NCBI GenBank assembly: GCA_018993265.1 | Contig: JAGKSW010000029.1 | Coordinates: 1-46,625, forward strand | DNA length: 46,625 bases | Origin: Nostoc sp. TH1S01 | Lineage (GTDB): Bacteria > Cyanobacteriota > Cyanobacteriia > Cyanobacteriales > Nostocaceae | Direction of reading: 5' to 3' | In this document: piece after piece, positions 1 to 9,117 of the stretch | Layout: every line of letters starts with the position of its first letter | Numbering within the stretch: position 1 is the stretch's first letter | Translations under genes and position numbers: made by a program | Notes under the pieces: model-generated | What the model saw: the letters and a program-made list of their open reading frames with translations, nothing else | The model's database searches: none | Told to the model about the DNA's origin: nothing

Positions 1-30
1 TAGATAAGTTTTTCGGAGCAGTAAACACTG

Positions 31-2058
31 TTAAAACCTCTGACCGATACCCAGATGCACTTTACTTTCGCCTTGGTCGTTAATGCCATAGTCAGCACGA
101 ATTAACCCCAGTGGTGAATCTAAACGCACGCCAGCACCATAACCAAAGCCGAAACCTGGTTTATCACGCGCACCCGCTGGATCTCCTAAAACAGTGCTAC
201 CAGAACCTAAGTCTGAGCCAAAGTCGGCAAATAACACACCGCCAACTATGGGTAAGATGGGGAAGCGGTATTCTGCGGAAGCTAAAACGTAACTGCGTCC
301 ACTGCCAACTTTACCTGCATCGTAACCGCGCACCGAGTTGGAACCACCTAAGTTAAAGGCTTCGTAAGGTGGTAAATCGCCAATTACAGTACCAGCTTGG
401 ACGTTGAGGGCGAATACTTGCGGTTGTTTACTATCGAATACCTTGACTGGCACGTATTGGCTATAATTGGCTGTGACGCGGTTGAGGGAGATATTACCTT
501 GACCGATGGGGATAGATTGTTCTGTACTTAATTTTAGTAAGGAACCTTGAGTGGGGTTGAGTGGGTTATCGCGTTTGTCTTTAGCGGCGGTGAAAGAGAC
601 GGTAGTTAAGTCATCAATACCTGTACCACTGGCAGATAAGGGATTACCTTTGGCATCAGTTGAGTTGATATTACCTTGGCGATCGCGGATTGTTGTTCGA
701 GTATAATTCAATCCTAAAGAAGCATCCCAGCCATCAATCGGTCTTTGCAAGCTGACACTTCCGCCAATTTGCCCTTCTCGCACTTTGTCACCGTTAGCTA
801 ACTTAATGGTGTCGTCAAAAGTTTCGGAAAGTTCTTGGCGACGAAAACCGTTAATGGTGTAACCTAAACTATCAGGATTGTTGGGACGATAAGGATTAAT
901 TAATTTCCCGTCAAATTGCAAATCACGGCTACTTACACCCACATTTAGATTTAAAATATTGTTCTTTCCAGCAACATTTTGGTCTTGATAATTAACAGTA
1001 CCTACAATTCCTAAATCAGCGTTATAACTTCCACCCAAATTAATCGCCCGTGCGCCATTCTCTTTGAGTTCATACACTAAATCTAACTTAGAGGCATCAC
1101 CTTCTAAAGCAACATTTACACTAGAAAATAAGCCTGTGCGATATAATTGCTGGATATCTTGTTGGACTAACTTTTCTTGAAATATTTGCCCAGTTTTCAG
1201 TTGAATTTGCTGCCTTAAAAATTCGGGTTTAGTCCTTCCCGTTACGGGATTACCTTTACTATCAACAGTTTGACCATCATCGTTGACAAAGCGAAATTTA
1301 ATATCGCCTACCAAACCTTCGGCGACGTTGATATTTAAAATTCCTTCACGACTGGGTTTAATTGATAGGACTCGTGCCAAGTTATAACCGTTGTCGCTGT
1401 ACCATTTGTTTACCTGTTCCACTGCTTTTTGCAGTCCGGCGGGACTGATGGCGCTACCAAATTGCGGTTGAAAACGTTCGAGTACTACTTGATAAGTTAG
1501 TACCTTTGCACCGGAAAGTTGCAGCGATCGCACTATTACTGGTTGCACTTGATAAGTTACACTTAACCCTGCGGCTGTGCTGCGGCTATTAACGTTGGCG
1601 CTGGTAAATAAACCAGTCTCTAAAATTGCTGCAACATCTTGTTGTAGCTGGTTTTGGCTGGTATCTCCCCCAGGCTGGGTTTTAATCACTCGGCGGACAA
1701 TTTCTTGTAATTCCGCAGTTGCGCCTACTATCTGGACATCTGTAGCGGTGACGACTAAGTTATTATCTGTCGGTAAAGATGTCGGCAGTTTCACAGTATT
1801 ATTGCTTTGATTAACTGGAGTCACTACGACTGGCGAACTTTTGTTAATAACTGTGGATTTTTGGGAGAATTGCGGCGTGATGACGGTTTCCGGTGCTGAA
1901 ATTGCTTCTGTGCGTATAGGAGTTTCTTCAATTACCGGAACTATGACATCTTTTTTAGTCTCGGTGGCTGGGGTAGTTGGTGCAGCTAGTGCTTGTTGAG
2001 TGACATTACTAGCCGCTAAAGTAGCTACAGTTAAAATTGCTGTTTTAGAAATTTGCAT
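31..2058 (-). CDS. Omp85/BamA-family outer-membrane protein assembly factor
   Basis: About 675 residues. It would act in the outer membrane, inserting beta-barrel proteins. The N-terminus starts MQISKTAILTVATLAAS, a signal peptide, followed by a Pro/Thr-rich stretch. About three POTRA-like repeats follow (roughly residues 105-330; one repeat has GLFTSANV, another GLFSSVNV). A C-terminal 16-strand-type barrel contains the conserved loop-6 motif SVRGYDAG and ends in a terminal phenylalanine (GIGQRF), as Omp85 barrels do. The open frame runs further upstream to 2220, but that extra part is translated from a 7-bp repeat array and a palindromic repeat. The ATG at 2058 directly precedes the signal peptide, so I use it. 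The family is clear. Whether this is the main BamA or a paralogue (Tic/Toc75-like or TPS-like) cannot be decided here. Confidence 0.9.
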   Translation of the reverse strand: MQISKTAILTVATLAASNVTQQALAAPTTPATETKKDVIVPVIEETPIRTEAISAPETVITPQFSQKSTVINKSSPVVVTPVNQSNNTVKLPTSLPTDNNLVVTATDVQIVGATAELQEIVRRVIKTQPGGDTSQNQLQQDVAAILETGLFTSANVNSRSTAAGLSVTYQVQPVIVRSLQLSGAKVLTYQVVLERFQPQFGSAISPAGLQKAVEQVNKWYSDNGYNLARVLSIKPSREGILNINVAEGLVGDIKFRFVNDDGQTVDSKGNPVTGRTKPEFLRQQIQLKTGQIFQEKLVQQDIQQLYRTGLFSSVNVALEGDASKLDLVYELKENGARAINLGGSYNADLGIVGTVNYQDQNVAGKNNILNLNVGVSSRDLQFDGKLINPYRPNNPDSLGYTINGFRRQELSETFDDTIKLANGDKVREGQIGGSVSLQRPIDGWDASLGLNYTRTTIRDRQGNINSTDAKGNPLSASGTGIDDLTTVSFTAAKDKRDNPLNPTQGSLLKLSTEQSIPIGQGNISLNRVTANYSQYVPVKVFDSKQPQVFALNVQAGTVIGDLPPYEAFNLGGSNSVRGYDAGKVGSGRSYVLASAEYRFPILPIVGGVLFADFGSDLGSGSTVLGDPAGARDKPGFGFGYGAGVRLDSPLGLIRADYGINDQGESKVHLGIGQRF

Positions 2059-2072
2059 AACAAAATAATTAC

Positions 2073-2100
2073 TAATTCGTAATTCGTAATTCGTAATTAC
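2073..2100. repeat. 7-bp tandem array, TAATTCG unit
   Basis: Three exact TAATTCG units plus a variant TAATTAC, just upstream of the Omp85 start. It is the inverted counterpart of the ATTACGA array at 2321-2348, so the two frame the intergenic region. Confidence 0.85.
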
Positions 2101-2160
2101 AGGATGTAAGCCTACGTCACTTGCTGATAAACTTCCAAATAAAAAAATATAGAATATTTT

Positions 2161-2270
2161 TTGTGGGATGGGTGTCCTCACCCGTCCCATACCAAGGCGG
2201 GCAAGATGCCCACCCCACAAAATGGAAATTTATTTTCCAGATTCAGGGCGGGCAGGATGTCCACCTCAGA
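2161..2270. repeat. Palindromic GC-rich interspersed repeat
   Basis: Positions 2164-2189 form an 11-bp stem with a TCCT loop and one mismatch. A GGCGGGCAAGATGCCCACC unit follows (2196-2214), and a diverged second copy lies at 2246-2265. The block starts TTGTGGG and its first half closes with CCCACAA at 2220. It looks like a small non-coding repeat between the divergent Omp85 and LpxB-like genes. Confidence 0.7.
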
Positions 2271-2320
2271 AAATGGATAATTTATTTTTAGAAAACCCCA
2301 TAGCTATCTTTTATGGGTTA

Positions 2321-2348
2321 ATTACGAATTACGAATTATCAATTACAA
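2321..2348. repeat. 7-bp tandem array, ATTACGA unit
   Basis: Four units: two exact ATTACGA, then ATTATCA and ATTACAA. It lies 37 bp before the LpxB-like start and is inverted relative to the array at 2073-2100. Confidence 0.8.
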
Positions 2349-2384
2349 ATTATTTTGACAGTTAATATTGATGTTTTGTTTCTT

Positions 2385-3722
2385 ATGAGTCATTCACCAT
2401 CTACCAGTTCTCGCTTAAGCTTACTATTTTTAAGTAATGGTCATGGCGAGGATATAATCGCAGTCAGAATTGTGCAAGCATTCCAGCAACAATCAAACCC
2501 ACCAGAGATGTTTGCTTTACCGTTGGTGGGTGAAGGACATGCTTATCAAAATTTGGGTATTCCTTTGATTGGTTCAGTGCGGACGATGCCTTCTGGTGGT
2601 TTTATATATATGGATAACCGCCAACTGATGCGGGATGTACGCGGCGGTTTAGTACAGTTGACTCTCAGCCAAATCCAAGCGATGCGGCGGTGGGTGAGTT
2701 CGCAAAAAAAATCAGGTAAGCAAGCAGCAATTTTAGCAGTAGGAGATATTGTCCCGCTGTTGTTTGCCTATTTTAGTGGCGCGAATTATGCTTTTGTCGG
2801 CACTGCAAAATCTGAATATTATGTGCGGGATGAAACAGGATTGTTACAACGCCAATCTAAGTCTGCGCGTTGGGAAAATTTTTCTGGTTCAATTTACCAT
2901 CCTTGGGAACGTTGGTTAATGAGTCGTCGCCGTTGTCGGGCGGTGTTTCCCAGAGATAGTTTGACTACGGAAATCTTAAAACAATGGCCCATTCCCGCCT
3001 TTGATGTGGGAAATCCCATGATGGATAATTTAGAACCTAGTTTTCCTGTGCAACGATTTTACACTGCTGATATCCAACAACAAGAACTAGCCAGACCATT
3101 AGTTGTTACCCTGCTTCCTGGTTCTCGCCCACCAGAAGCTTATCACAATTGGCAATTAATTCTAGAAGCTGTATCTGCACTGCTGGCTAGTTTTCAAGAA
3201 CGAGATGCAGCAGGGCATACTTTTGGTAGTGTGGTGTTTTTAGCTGCGATCGCACCTGGATTAGATACCAATCAATTAACCTTTAGCTTACACGTTCAAG
3301 GTTGGCGACCCCACACGGAATCTCCCATTTCTTTACCTGATACTAATGCTTTAATTTATCAGCAACGCAATGCTTATTTGCTTTTCTCTCAACAAGCTTA
3401 TAACGATTGTTTGCATTTGGGAGATGTGGCGATCGCAATGGCGGGGACTGCTACAGAACAATTTGTTGGTTTAGGTAAGCCTGCGATCGCAATTCCCGGT
3501 CAGGGGCCACAATACAATCCAGCTTTTGCCGAAGCCCAAAGCCGTCTTTTAGGCTCTTCTTTGATTTTAATTGAGCAGCCGTCCCAAGCAGCGAAGGTGA
3601 TGCGATCGCTGCTCCAAGATCCTGACAGCTTACAAGCGATCGCCGAAAATGGTTTACGGCGCATGGGTCAACCAGGCGCAGCTAGGCGAATTGCTGAGAT
3701 TTTGCTATCAAGGTTGGGGTAA
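2385..3722 (+). CDS. Lipid-A-disaccharide-synthase-related protein
   Basis: About 445 residues. It begins near LLFLSNGHGEDIIAVRI, a GT-B-fold N-terminus resembling LpxB, and continues with ALPLVGEGHAYQNLGI. The C-terminal half has LLPGSRPPEA (the LpxB LPGSR motif) and IAMAGTATEQFVGLGKPAIA, which matches the sugar-nucleotide-binding region of the family. Cyanobacteria usually carry this LpxB-like protein; its acceptor and product are not established, so I do not call it lpxB. The frame also opens with a TTG at 2355, but the ATG at 2385 (MSHSPSTSSRLSL) fits better, because the upstream part comes from the repeat region. It is divergent from the Omp85 gene, and both would serve the outer envelope. 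Confidence 0.85.
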   Translation: MSHSPSTSSRLSLLFLSNGHGEDIIAVRIVQAFQQQSNPPEMFALPLVGEGHAYQNLGIPLIGSVRTMPSGGFIYMDNRQLMRDVRGGLVQLTLSQIQAMRRWVSSQKKSGKQAAILAVGDIVPLLFAYFSGANYAFVGTAKSEYYVRDETGLLQRQSKSARWENFSGSIYHPWERWLMSRRRCRAVFPRDSLTTEILKQWPIPAFDVGNPMMDNLEPSFPVQRFYTADIQQQELARPLVVTLLPGSRPPEAYHNWQLILEAVSALLASFQERDAAGHTFGSVVFLAAIAPGLDTNQLTFSLHVQGWRPHTESPISLPDTNALIYQQRNAYLLFSQQAYNDCLHLGDVAIAMAGTATEQFVGLGKPAIAIPGQGPQYNPAFAEAQSRLLGSSLILIEQPSQAAKVMRSLLQDPDSLQAIAENGLRRMGQPGAARRIAEILLSRLG

Positions 3723-3728
3723 TTAATC

Positions 3729-3749
3729 AAGTCAAAAGTCAAAAGTCAA
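3729..3749. repeat. 7-bp tandem array, AAGTCAA unit
   Basis: Three exact units just after the LpxB-like stop codon, between convergent genes. Related TTTTGAC runs recur near 19608-19620 and 19670-19680. Confidence 0.75.
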
Positions 3750-3810
3750 AAGATGATTTTATTGTTTGAACTTTTGCCTTTTACCTTTGTACTTTCTCTG
3801 CCCCAACTTC

Positions 3811-4533
3811 TTACGCAACTAACCCAGAACGTAAAGCACGCACGGCGGCTTGGGTACGGTCATCAGCACAGAGTTTGTTTAAGATGTTGCGGACGTGGGT
3901 TTTAACTGTACCAACGGTAATGTAGAGTTTTTCGGCAATTTGACCGTTACTGCAACCTGCGACAATTAATTCTAAAATTTCTAACTCTCGTTGGGTGAGG
4001 GGATAGGTTTCTAGAACTTGCTCGTATTCTGTGGCTAAGGCTTCGATTTTCACGGTCTTGGGTTTGTCACCATTTTGGGCTTCACCGGGAATACCTTGGC
4101 GCATCTTGCGTAATACTACATTAGCGATCGCCGGATCAATCCAAGAGTTACCACTGTAAGTTGCTTGGATGGCTTCTGTTAACTTACTAATGCTGGTTTC
4201 TTTCATATAGTAAGAGTCTGCACCAGCCGCAAACGCCGCCAATACCGCATCCTCTGTGTGATCCATTGTCAAAATCAGGATTTTGGTAGCTGTTTGTCCA
4301 GTCTCCGCTTGATAACGTCTATATTTGCGGGTGAGTTCAATTCCATCCATGTCAGGTAAGCCAATATCTACCACTGCGACATCTGGCTTTGCTGTTTCTA
4401 GCAGTTTCATTCCTTGGGTTGCATTGGCTGCTTCTCCAATGACTTTCAAACCACTTTGCGACTGTAATGCCGCCTTTAGCCCCATTCTAGTTAAATCGTG
4501 ATCCTCGATTAAAATAATGCTTATTTCGTTCAT
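3811..4533 (-). CDS. NarL/LuxR-family response regulator
   Basis: 240 residues, a typical NarL layout. The receiver domain is about residues 4-125: acidic pair at ED (10-11), phospho-acceptor D56 in VAVVDIGLPDMDG, Thr in LILTMD and Lys in YYMKET. A linker follows, then a LuxR-type helix-turn-helix at about 178-225 (LTQRELEILELIVAG, IAEKLYITVGTVKTHV). It should be a DNA-binding transcription factor controlled by phosphorylation. It is transcribed away from the three-PAS kinase at 4840, with 306 bp between, so the kinase is a plausible partner, but this is inferred from position only. Confidence 0.92.
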   Translation of the reverse strand: MNEISIILIEDHDLTRMGLKAALQSQSGLKVIGEAANATQGMKLLETAKPDVAVVDIGLPDMDGIELTRKYRRYQAETGQTATKILILTMDHTEDAVLAAFAAGADSYYMKETSISKLTEAIQATYSGNSWIDPAIANVVLRKMRQGIPGEAQNGDKPKTVKIEALATEYEQVLETYPLTQRELEILELIVAGCSNGQIAEKLYITVGTVKTHVRNILNKLCADDRTQAAVRALRSGLVA

Positions 4534-4839
4534 CGCTCAACTCACTCTATATTGATAGCGTCTTTTCTAGTACGCTTTTGTAAGCAACTTAATCTATGTT
4601 TTCCCAAACCAAAGATAGATGATATTGCAAAGGTCTTGCATCCACCGATAGAAGTAGGATTTTCTAATTTTTTCAAATGGATAGATATAAATATCTAGCC
4701 ATAGATGTATGGATATTTTACCACCAAATATGGAATATTTATGGCAATTTCTCGCCTTTAACAATCTTTCGTGACAATTAACCAAGGAGTAAACTACTAC
4801 AATATTTCATAATAGTTTATAGCTGAAAAGCTGAACAAA
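4534..4839. other. Divergent intergenic region, no gene seen
   Basis: A 306-bp AT-rich stretch between the NarL regulator and the PAS kinase. It must hold both promoters. An imperfect inverted repeat lies near 4689-4718. I see no convincing coding or RNA gene. Confidence 0.5.
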
Positions 4840-6807
4840 ATGGAAAAATCAGAAAGTAGTGAAATTAGATTAGAAAAGAGTGAATGCTATCTATCAATTA
4901 AAGATATTTTGCATCAAACTATCAAATTCATTGGCTTAATGCAACCAGAGGGCAACCTTCTAGAAATTAATCAGTCAGCGTTAAATTTTATTGGAGTTAC
5001 TAGCAGCGACGTAATTGGCCGTCCGTTATGGGAAGCTGGGTGGTGGCAGAACTCCCAGCAGACTCAACAAGAAATCAAAACAGCTGTAGCGCGGGCTGCC
5101 ACAGGTGAATTTATACATTATCAGGTGGAAATATTAGGCAGAGGCGATCGTTTATTAACTTTTAATTTTTCCCTTAAGCCGATCGCTAATCAACAAGGAG
5201 AAATTATTTTTTTAATTTTCCAAGGTGAAAATCTGCCAGACCCAAAAAGTGAATCTGGAGCCTGTGCATCTGCTTTATCACCACGCCAGTTAAGTGAACA
5301 AATATTAAGAGAAAATCAGCCTCGTTATGCTTCTTTAGCAAAAATGTCATCAGTTGGTATCTTTCGCACAGATTTGTCAGGTAACTACCTTTATGTGAAT
5401 GAACAATGGTGTGAATTAGCGGGTAGTTCACCTGGATTATCCCTTGGTCAAGGTTGGCGTAATACTATTCACCCCGATGATTTACCACTCGTAGAACAGG
5501 CCTGGCGGCGCAGTGTGCCAGATTTACAGCCCTTGAGATGCGAGTTTCGCTTCCGACATTCTCCAGATAAAAGTGTTTGGGTGTTTTGCCAAGCTGCTCC
5601 GGAAACTCAAGCCAACGGTGCAGTTATTGGCTATATCGGCACAGTGATGGATCTGAATACACCCCAACCTACCCAGGCAGACTTAGAAGAAAGCGAAGCC
5701 AGATTTCGCATCATCGCAGATACCGCACCTGTGATGATTTGGATGTCTGGCTTAGATCAAGGCTGTACGTTTTTTAATCAAGGCTGGTTAGCATTTACCG
5801 GTCGCACAATGGTACAAGAGTTAGGTAATGGTTGGGTAGCAGGGATACATCCAGAGGATTTAGAACGGTGTATGAATGCTTATACAAATGCCTTTGATGC
5901 CCGCAAGGCGTTTGTGATGGAGTATCGCCTGCGGCGCTTTGATGGGGAATATCGCTGGATTTTAGATACAGGCACGCCCAGGTTTTTGCCGGATGGTGTG
6001 TTTGCCGGGTTTATTGGTTCATGTATTGATATTAGCGATCGCAAACAAATAGAACTCTCACTGCAAGAACGCACAGCAGAACTCACTAGTTTAAATACTA
6101 TCCTTAGCCAAACCACGGCTATTTTACAAAAGCGCAATCAGGAATTAGACCAGTTTGCTTATGTAGCTTCTCATGATTTAAAAGCACCGCTGCGAGCGAT
6201 CGCTAATCTCTCACAATGGTTAGAAGAAGACCTGAATGGTCAACTTCCCCCAGAAAACGTACAACAGCTAAACTTGCTCCGCGGTCGAGTCCGACGGATG
6301 GAAGGACTGATTAATGGTTTGTTGGAATACTCGCGGGTTGGTCGCATTCATACAGATTTATCTGTGGTCAATGTCCGTGAATTACTCGAAGAAGTTATTG
6401 ATTCTCTCACGCCGCCAGCAACTTTTCACATTGAAATCGCCTCACAAATGCCTAATTTGATTACTAAGCGGATGCCACTGCAACAAGTATTTACCAACTT
6501 GATTGAAAATGCGATTAAGCATCACTCGCGCTTGGATGGTCAGGTGAAAATTTCTGTGACCGACCAAGGTAGTTACTACAAATTTACCGTTGCCGATGAC
6601 GGGCCTGGTATTGCTCCAGAATATCAACAAAAAGTGTTTACGATTTTCCAAACTTTAACAGAGCGCGATCGCCAGGAAGGCACTGGCATTGGTTTGGCGA
6701 TCGTCAAAAAAATTGTCGAAACCGAAGGAGGTACGATCACTTTAGATTCTCAATCTGGTCTTGGCAGCAGTTTTCACTTTACTTGGATGAAGCAATCTAT
6801 AGAGTAA
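4840..6807 (+). CDS. Three-PAS sensor histidine kinase
   Basis: 655 residues with no transmembrane helix, so probably a cytoplasmic sensor. PAS-like domains lie at about 22-130, 165-280 and 285-400; the second and third have HPDDL/HPEDL and the RW/VW core typical of PAS-PAC. A coiled-coil linker (about 400-435) leads to a HisKA domain with His445 in YVASHDLKAPLRAI. The ATPase domain shows the N-box LIENAIKHH, DDGPGIAPE and GTGIGLAIVKK. The H-box is of the type found in cyanobacterial phytochromes (Cph1-like), but there is no GAF or chromophore domain. The single receiver at 7049 downstream resembles Rcp1, the usual partner of such kinases, which suggests a pair. Confidence 0.92.
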   Translation: MEKSESSEIRLEKSECYLSIKDILHQTIKFIGLMQPEGNLLEINQSALNFIGVTSSDVIGRPLWEAGWWQNSQQTQQEIKTAVARAATGEFIHYQVEILGRGDRLLTFNFSLKPIANQQGEIIFLIFQGENLPDPKSESGACASALSPRQLSEQILRENQPRYASLAKMSSVGIFRTDLSGNYLYVNEQWCELAGSSPGLSLGQGWRNTIHPDDLPLVEQAWRRSVPDLQPLRCEFRFRHSPDKSVWVFCQAAPETQANGAVIGYIGTVMDLNTPQPTQADLEESEARFRIIADTAPVMIWMSGLDQGCTFFNQGWLAFTGRTMVQELGNGWVAGIHPEDLERCMNAYTNAFDARKAFVMEYRLRRFDGEYRWILDTGTPRFLPDGVFAGFIGSCIDISDRKQIELSLQERTAELTSLNTILSQTTAILQKRNQELDQFAYVASHDLKAPLRAIANLSQWLEEDLNGQLPPENVQQLNLLRGRVRRMEGLINGLLEYSRVGRIHTDLSVVNVRELLEEVIDSLTPPATFHIEIASQMPNLITKRMPLQQVFTNLIENAIKHHSRLDGQVKISVTDQGSYYKFTVADDGPGIAPEYQQKVFTIFQTLTERDRQEGTGIGLAIVKKIVETEGGTITLDSQSGLGSSFHFTWMKQSIE

Positions 6808-7048
6808 AACTGCTCAAGCTCATGGTGCAAAATGTTTATACACAACTCTCACTAATGGCTGAGGACAGGTATTAACATGCTCATTTACAATAATAGTGAG
6901 CTTAAGTGATACTTTTTCGTTTATGATTATTAAGTCATTAATTACTAACACTAAAAATATCATAAGTAATTAATTATTAATAATCAAGTTGATTTTTTAT
7001 AAGTGATTTACATCATAATCACAAAAAGTTGAGTTGTTGCATAAAATT

Positions 7049-7480
7049 ATGCTGGAAAAAGTGATAAATATATTGCTAGTGGAGGATGATGAAGTTGATG
7101 TCATGAATGTCAAACGGGCATTTAAGAAAGTGAATATTACCAATCCACTTTATCTCGCCAGTAATGGCTTAGAAGCCCTAGAAATGTTGCGGAGTGAACA
7201 TGGTAAATACCCAAGCTTACCAAATGAGCGGCGTTTGATTTTACTAGATTTAAATATGCCAAAAATGAGTGGCATTGAGTTTTTACAAGAATTGCGTTCT
7301 GATCCAAAATTATGCACAACTCCTGTAGTAGTGATGACCACTTCTAATCAAGATCAAGATAGAGTACAAGCCTACAACTTAAACGTTGCCGGATATATCT
7401 TAAAACCTCTGACATTTAATAAGTTTGTTGAGGCAATGGCTACCTTAAATAAATACTGGATATTGTGTGAGATTCCTTAA
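7049..7480 (+). CDS. Rcp1-like single-domain response regulator
   Basis: 143 residues from the ATG at 7049 (a TTG at 7034 is also in frame but less likely). A CheY-like receiver occupies the whole protein: acidic residues VEDDEVD (11-17), phospho-acceptor D67 in LILLDLNMPKMSG, VVVMTTS with the conserved Thr/Ser, and GYILKPL with the conserved Lys. The VEDDEVDVMNV start and the longer alpha4 region are typical of the Rcp1 subfamily that accepts phosphate from phytochrome-type kinases. There is no output domain, so it probably passes phosphate on or acts through protein contact. It lies about 240 bp after the PAS kinase. Confidence 0.92.
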   Translation: MLEKVINILLVEDDEVDVMNVKRAFKKVNITNPLYLASNGLEALEMLRSEHGKYPSLPNERRLILLDLNMPKMSGIEFLQELRSDPKLCTTPVVVMTTSNQDQDRVQAYNLNVAGYILKPLTFNKFVEAMATLNKYWILCEIP

Positions 7481-7756
7481 TCATCTAAAAGTTGATAGTG
7501 AATATGTATAAAGCAGGAGTTAGGAAATATCAAATTAAGTAAAATAATTGAACAATAAAAATAGTAATCAAGATAATGCCCAAATTGGGATATTATTTTA
7601 TTAATAAATATAATCATGTCCATAAAATAAATAAAATATGATTTTTTTAATTTTTATATCCAAACCTGTAACTCAAATCTCAAACTGTTTATTTGGATAG
7701 CCTGAAAATAAAAATGATATACATTAAACCGCATTGGACAGCGAAAATAAAAGCAA

Positions 7757-9091
7757 ATGGAAGAAACGCTGAGAATTTTGGTTGTAGACGATGATGAAGT
7801 AGACCGGATGGCAGTACGTCGAGCCTTGGCACAAGCAGGTGTCAAAATGGAACTGTCAGAGGCTGGTAATGGCCATGAAGCACTATTAGCTTTGACAACC
7901 ACCGCCTATGACTGTGTTTTCCTCGATTATCGCTTACCTGATCAAGATGGCTTAACACTGATTCACAGGGTACATGCATCGGAAATCAAAGTTCCTTTAA
8001 TTGTTCTGACTGCACAAGGCGATGAACAAATTGCAGTCGAATTGATGAAAGCCGGTGCGACAGATTATCTGGCTAAATCACGCGTATCTTCAGATACATT
8101 GGCACAAATTTTACGCAATGCTATGCGGGTATATCGTGCCGAAATGCAAGCAAGTTTAGCACTGCAACAATTAAAAGAAAGTCACGAGCAACTCATCCGC
8201 AAAAATCAAGAACTCGAAAGACAAAGACAACAAATTCAACTGCAAAACTTAAAATTAATCGAAGCATCCCGGCTAAAAACTCAATTTTTAGCTACCATGT
8301 CTCATGAATTGCGGACACCAATGAATGCGATTATTGGATTTTCGCAAATATTATTGCGGCCGAAATTCGGGCAATTATCACCTCAACAAACCGATATGGT
8401 CGAGCGAATTCTCAATAATGGCAAGCATTTATTAATGTTATTAAATGAAGTTCTAGATTTTTCTAAATTAGAAGCAGGCAGACTGGAATTAAAAGCTGAA
8501 TTATTTGATTTAACGACAGTTGTAAATGGAACTGTCAAAGAAATGCACTCTCTAGCAGAAGCTAAAAAATTAGCTCTGCAAGTCCAGGTAGATTTAGAAA
8601 ATCCTTGGGTATTTAATGACTCAGTACGTGTACGGCAAATTTTAGTAAATCTGCTATCGAATGCGATTAAGTTTACCGAAACAGGTTCTATTTGGATAGA
8701 AGTCAAAGAACTGCCAGAAAATCGGATAGCGATCGCAGTGCGTGATACAGGTATTGGGATCGCTCCCAAAGATTTTCAACACATTTTTGAAGCCTTTCGC
8801 CAAGTTGATCAAAGTCTGACGCGGAAATATCCGGGTACAGGCTTGGGTTTGGCAATTGTCGATTCCTTAGTCCGGATGATGAGTGGCACAATTTTTATCG
8901 AGAGCGAATTAGGGGTGGGTTCAATGTTTAAAGTTGAGCTACCACGACAAATATTAACCAAAGATGTAGCCGGAAAAATCCCGGCTTTAAATGTTGATGG
9001 TGAACATATTTTTTTCTCGGCTCATAATCCTCATCAATCTTCTCCCCCATCCCGTCGGTCATCGATGAGGTATCCTAACCTAAAACTATAA
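7757..9091 (+). CDS. Receiver-histidine kinase fusion (first of two)
   Basis: 444 residues. The N-terminal receiver (about 5-120) has VVDDDEVDR, phospho-acceptor D57 in CVFLDYRLPDQDG and DYLAKSR. A coiled coil follows (about 130-172), then HisKA with His183 in MSHELRTPMNAIIGFSQILL. The ATPase domain has NLLSNAIKFT, VRDTGIGIAPKD and GTGLGLAIV. The receiver first, kinase second order means the kinase is probably regulated by phosphorylation of its own receiver, so it can sit in the middle of a phosphorelay. The last ~45 residues after the kinase are low-complexity and unassigned. The ATG at 7757 puts the VVDDD motif at the usual position. Confidence 0.92.
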   Translation: MEETLRILVVDDDEVDRMAVRRALAQAGVKMELSEAGNGHEALLALTTTAYDCVFLDYRLPDQDGLTLIHRVHASEIKVPLIVLTAQGDEQIAVELMKAGATDYLAKSRVSSDTLAQILRNAMRVYRAEMQASLALQQLKESHEQLIRKNQELERQRQQIQLQNLKLIEASRLKTQFLATMSHELRTPMNAIIGFSQILLRPKFGQLSPQQTDMVERILNNGKHLLMLLNEVLDFSKLEAGRLELKAELFDLTTVVNGTVKEMHSLAEAKKLALQVQVDLENPWVFNDSVRVRQILVNLLSNAIKFTETGSIWIEVKELPENRIAIAVRDTGIGIAPKDFQHIFEAFRQVDQSLTRKYPGTGLGLAIVDSLVRMMSGTIFIESELGVGSMFKVELPRQILTKDVAGKIPALNVDGEHIFFSAHNPHQSSPPSRRSSMRYPNLKL

Positions 9092-9117
9092 ATCCCTAGC
9101 ATAAAAGTAGATTAATC

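Noticed and set aside
111-356. Plus-strand 81-codon frame under the Omp85 gene
   Set aside because: It lies within a well-supported gene on the other strand and shows no domain or start signal.
4840-6807. Phytochrome photoreceptor
   Set aside because: The kinase core resembles phytochrome kinases, but there is no GAF chromophore domain or bilin-binding cysteine motif.
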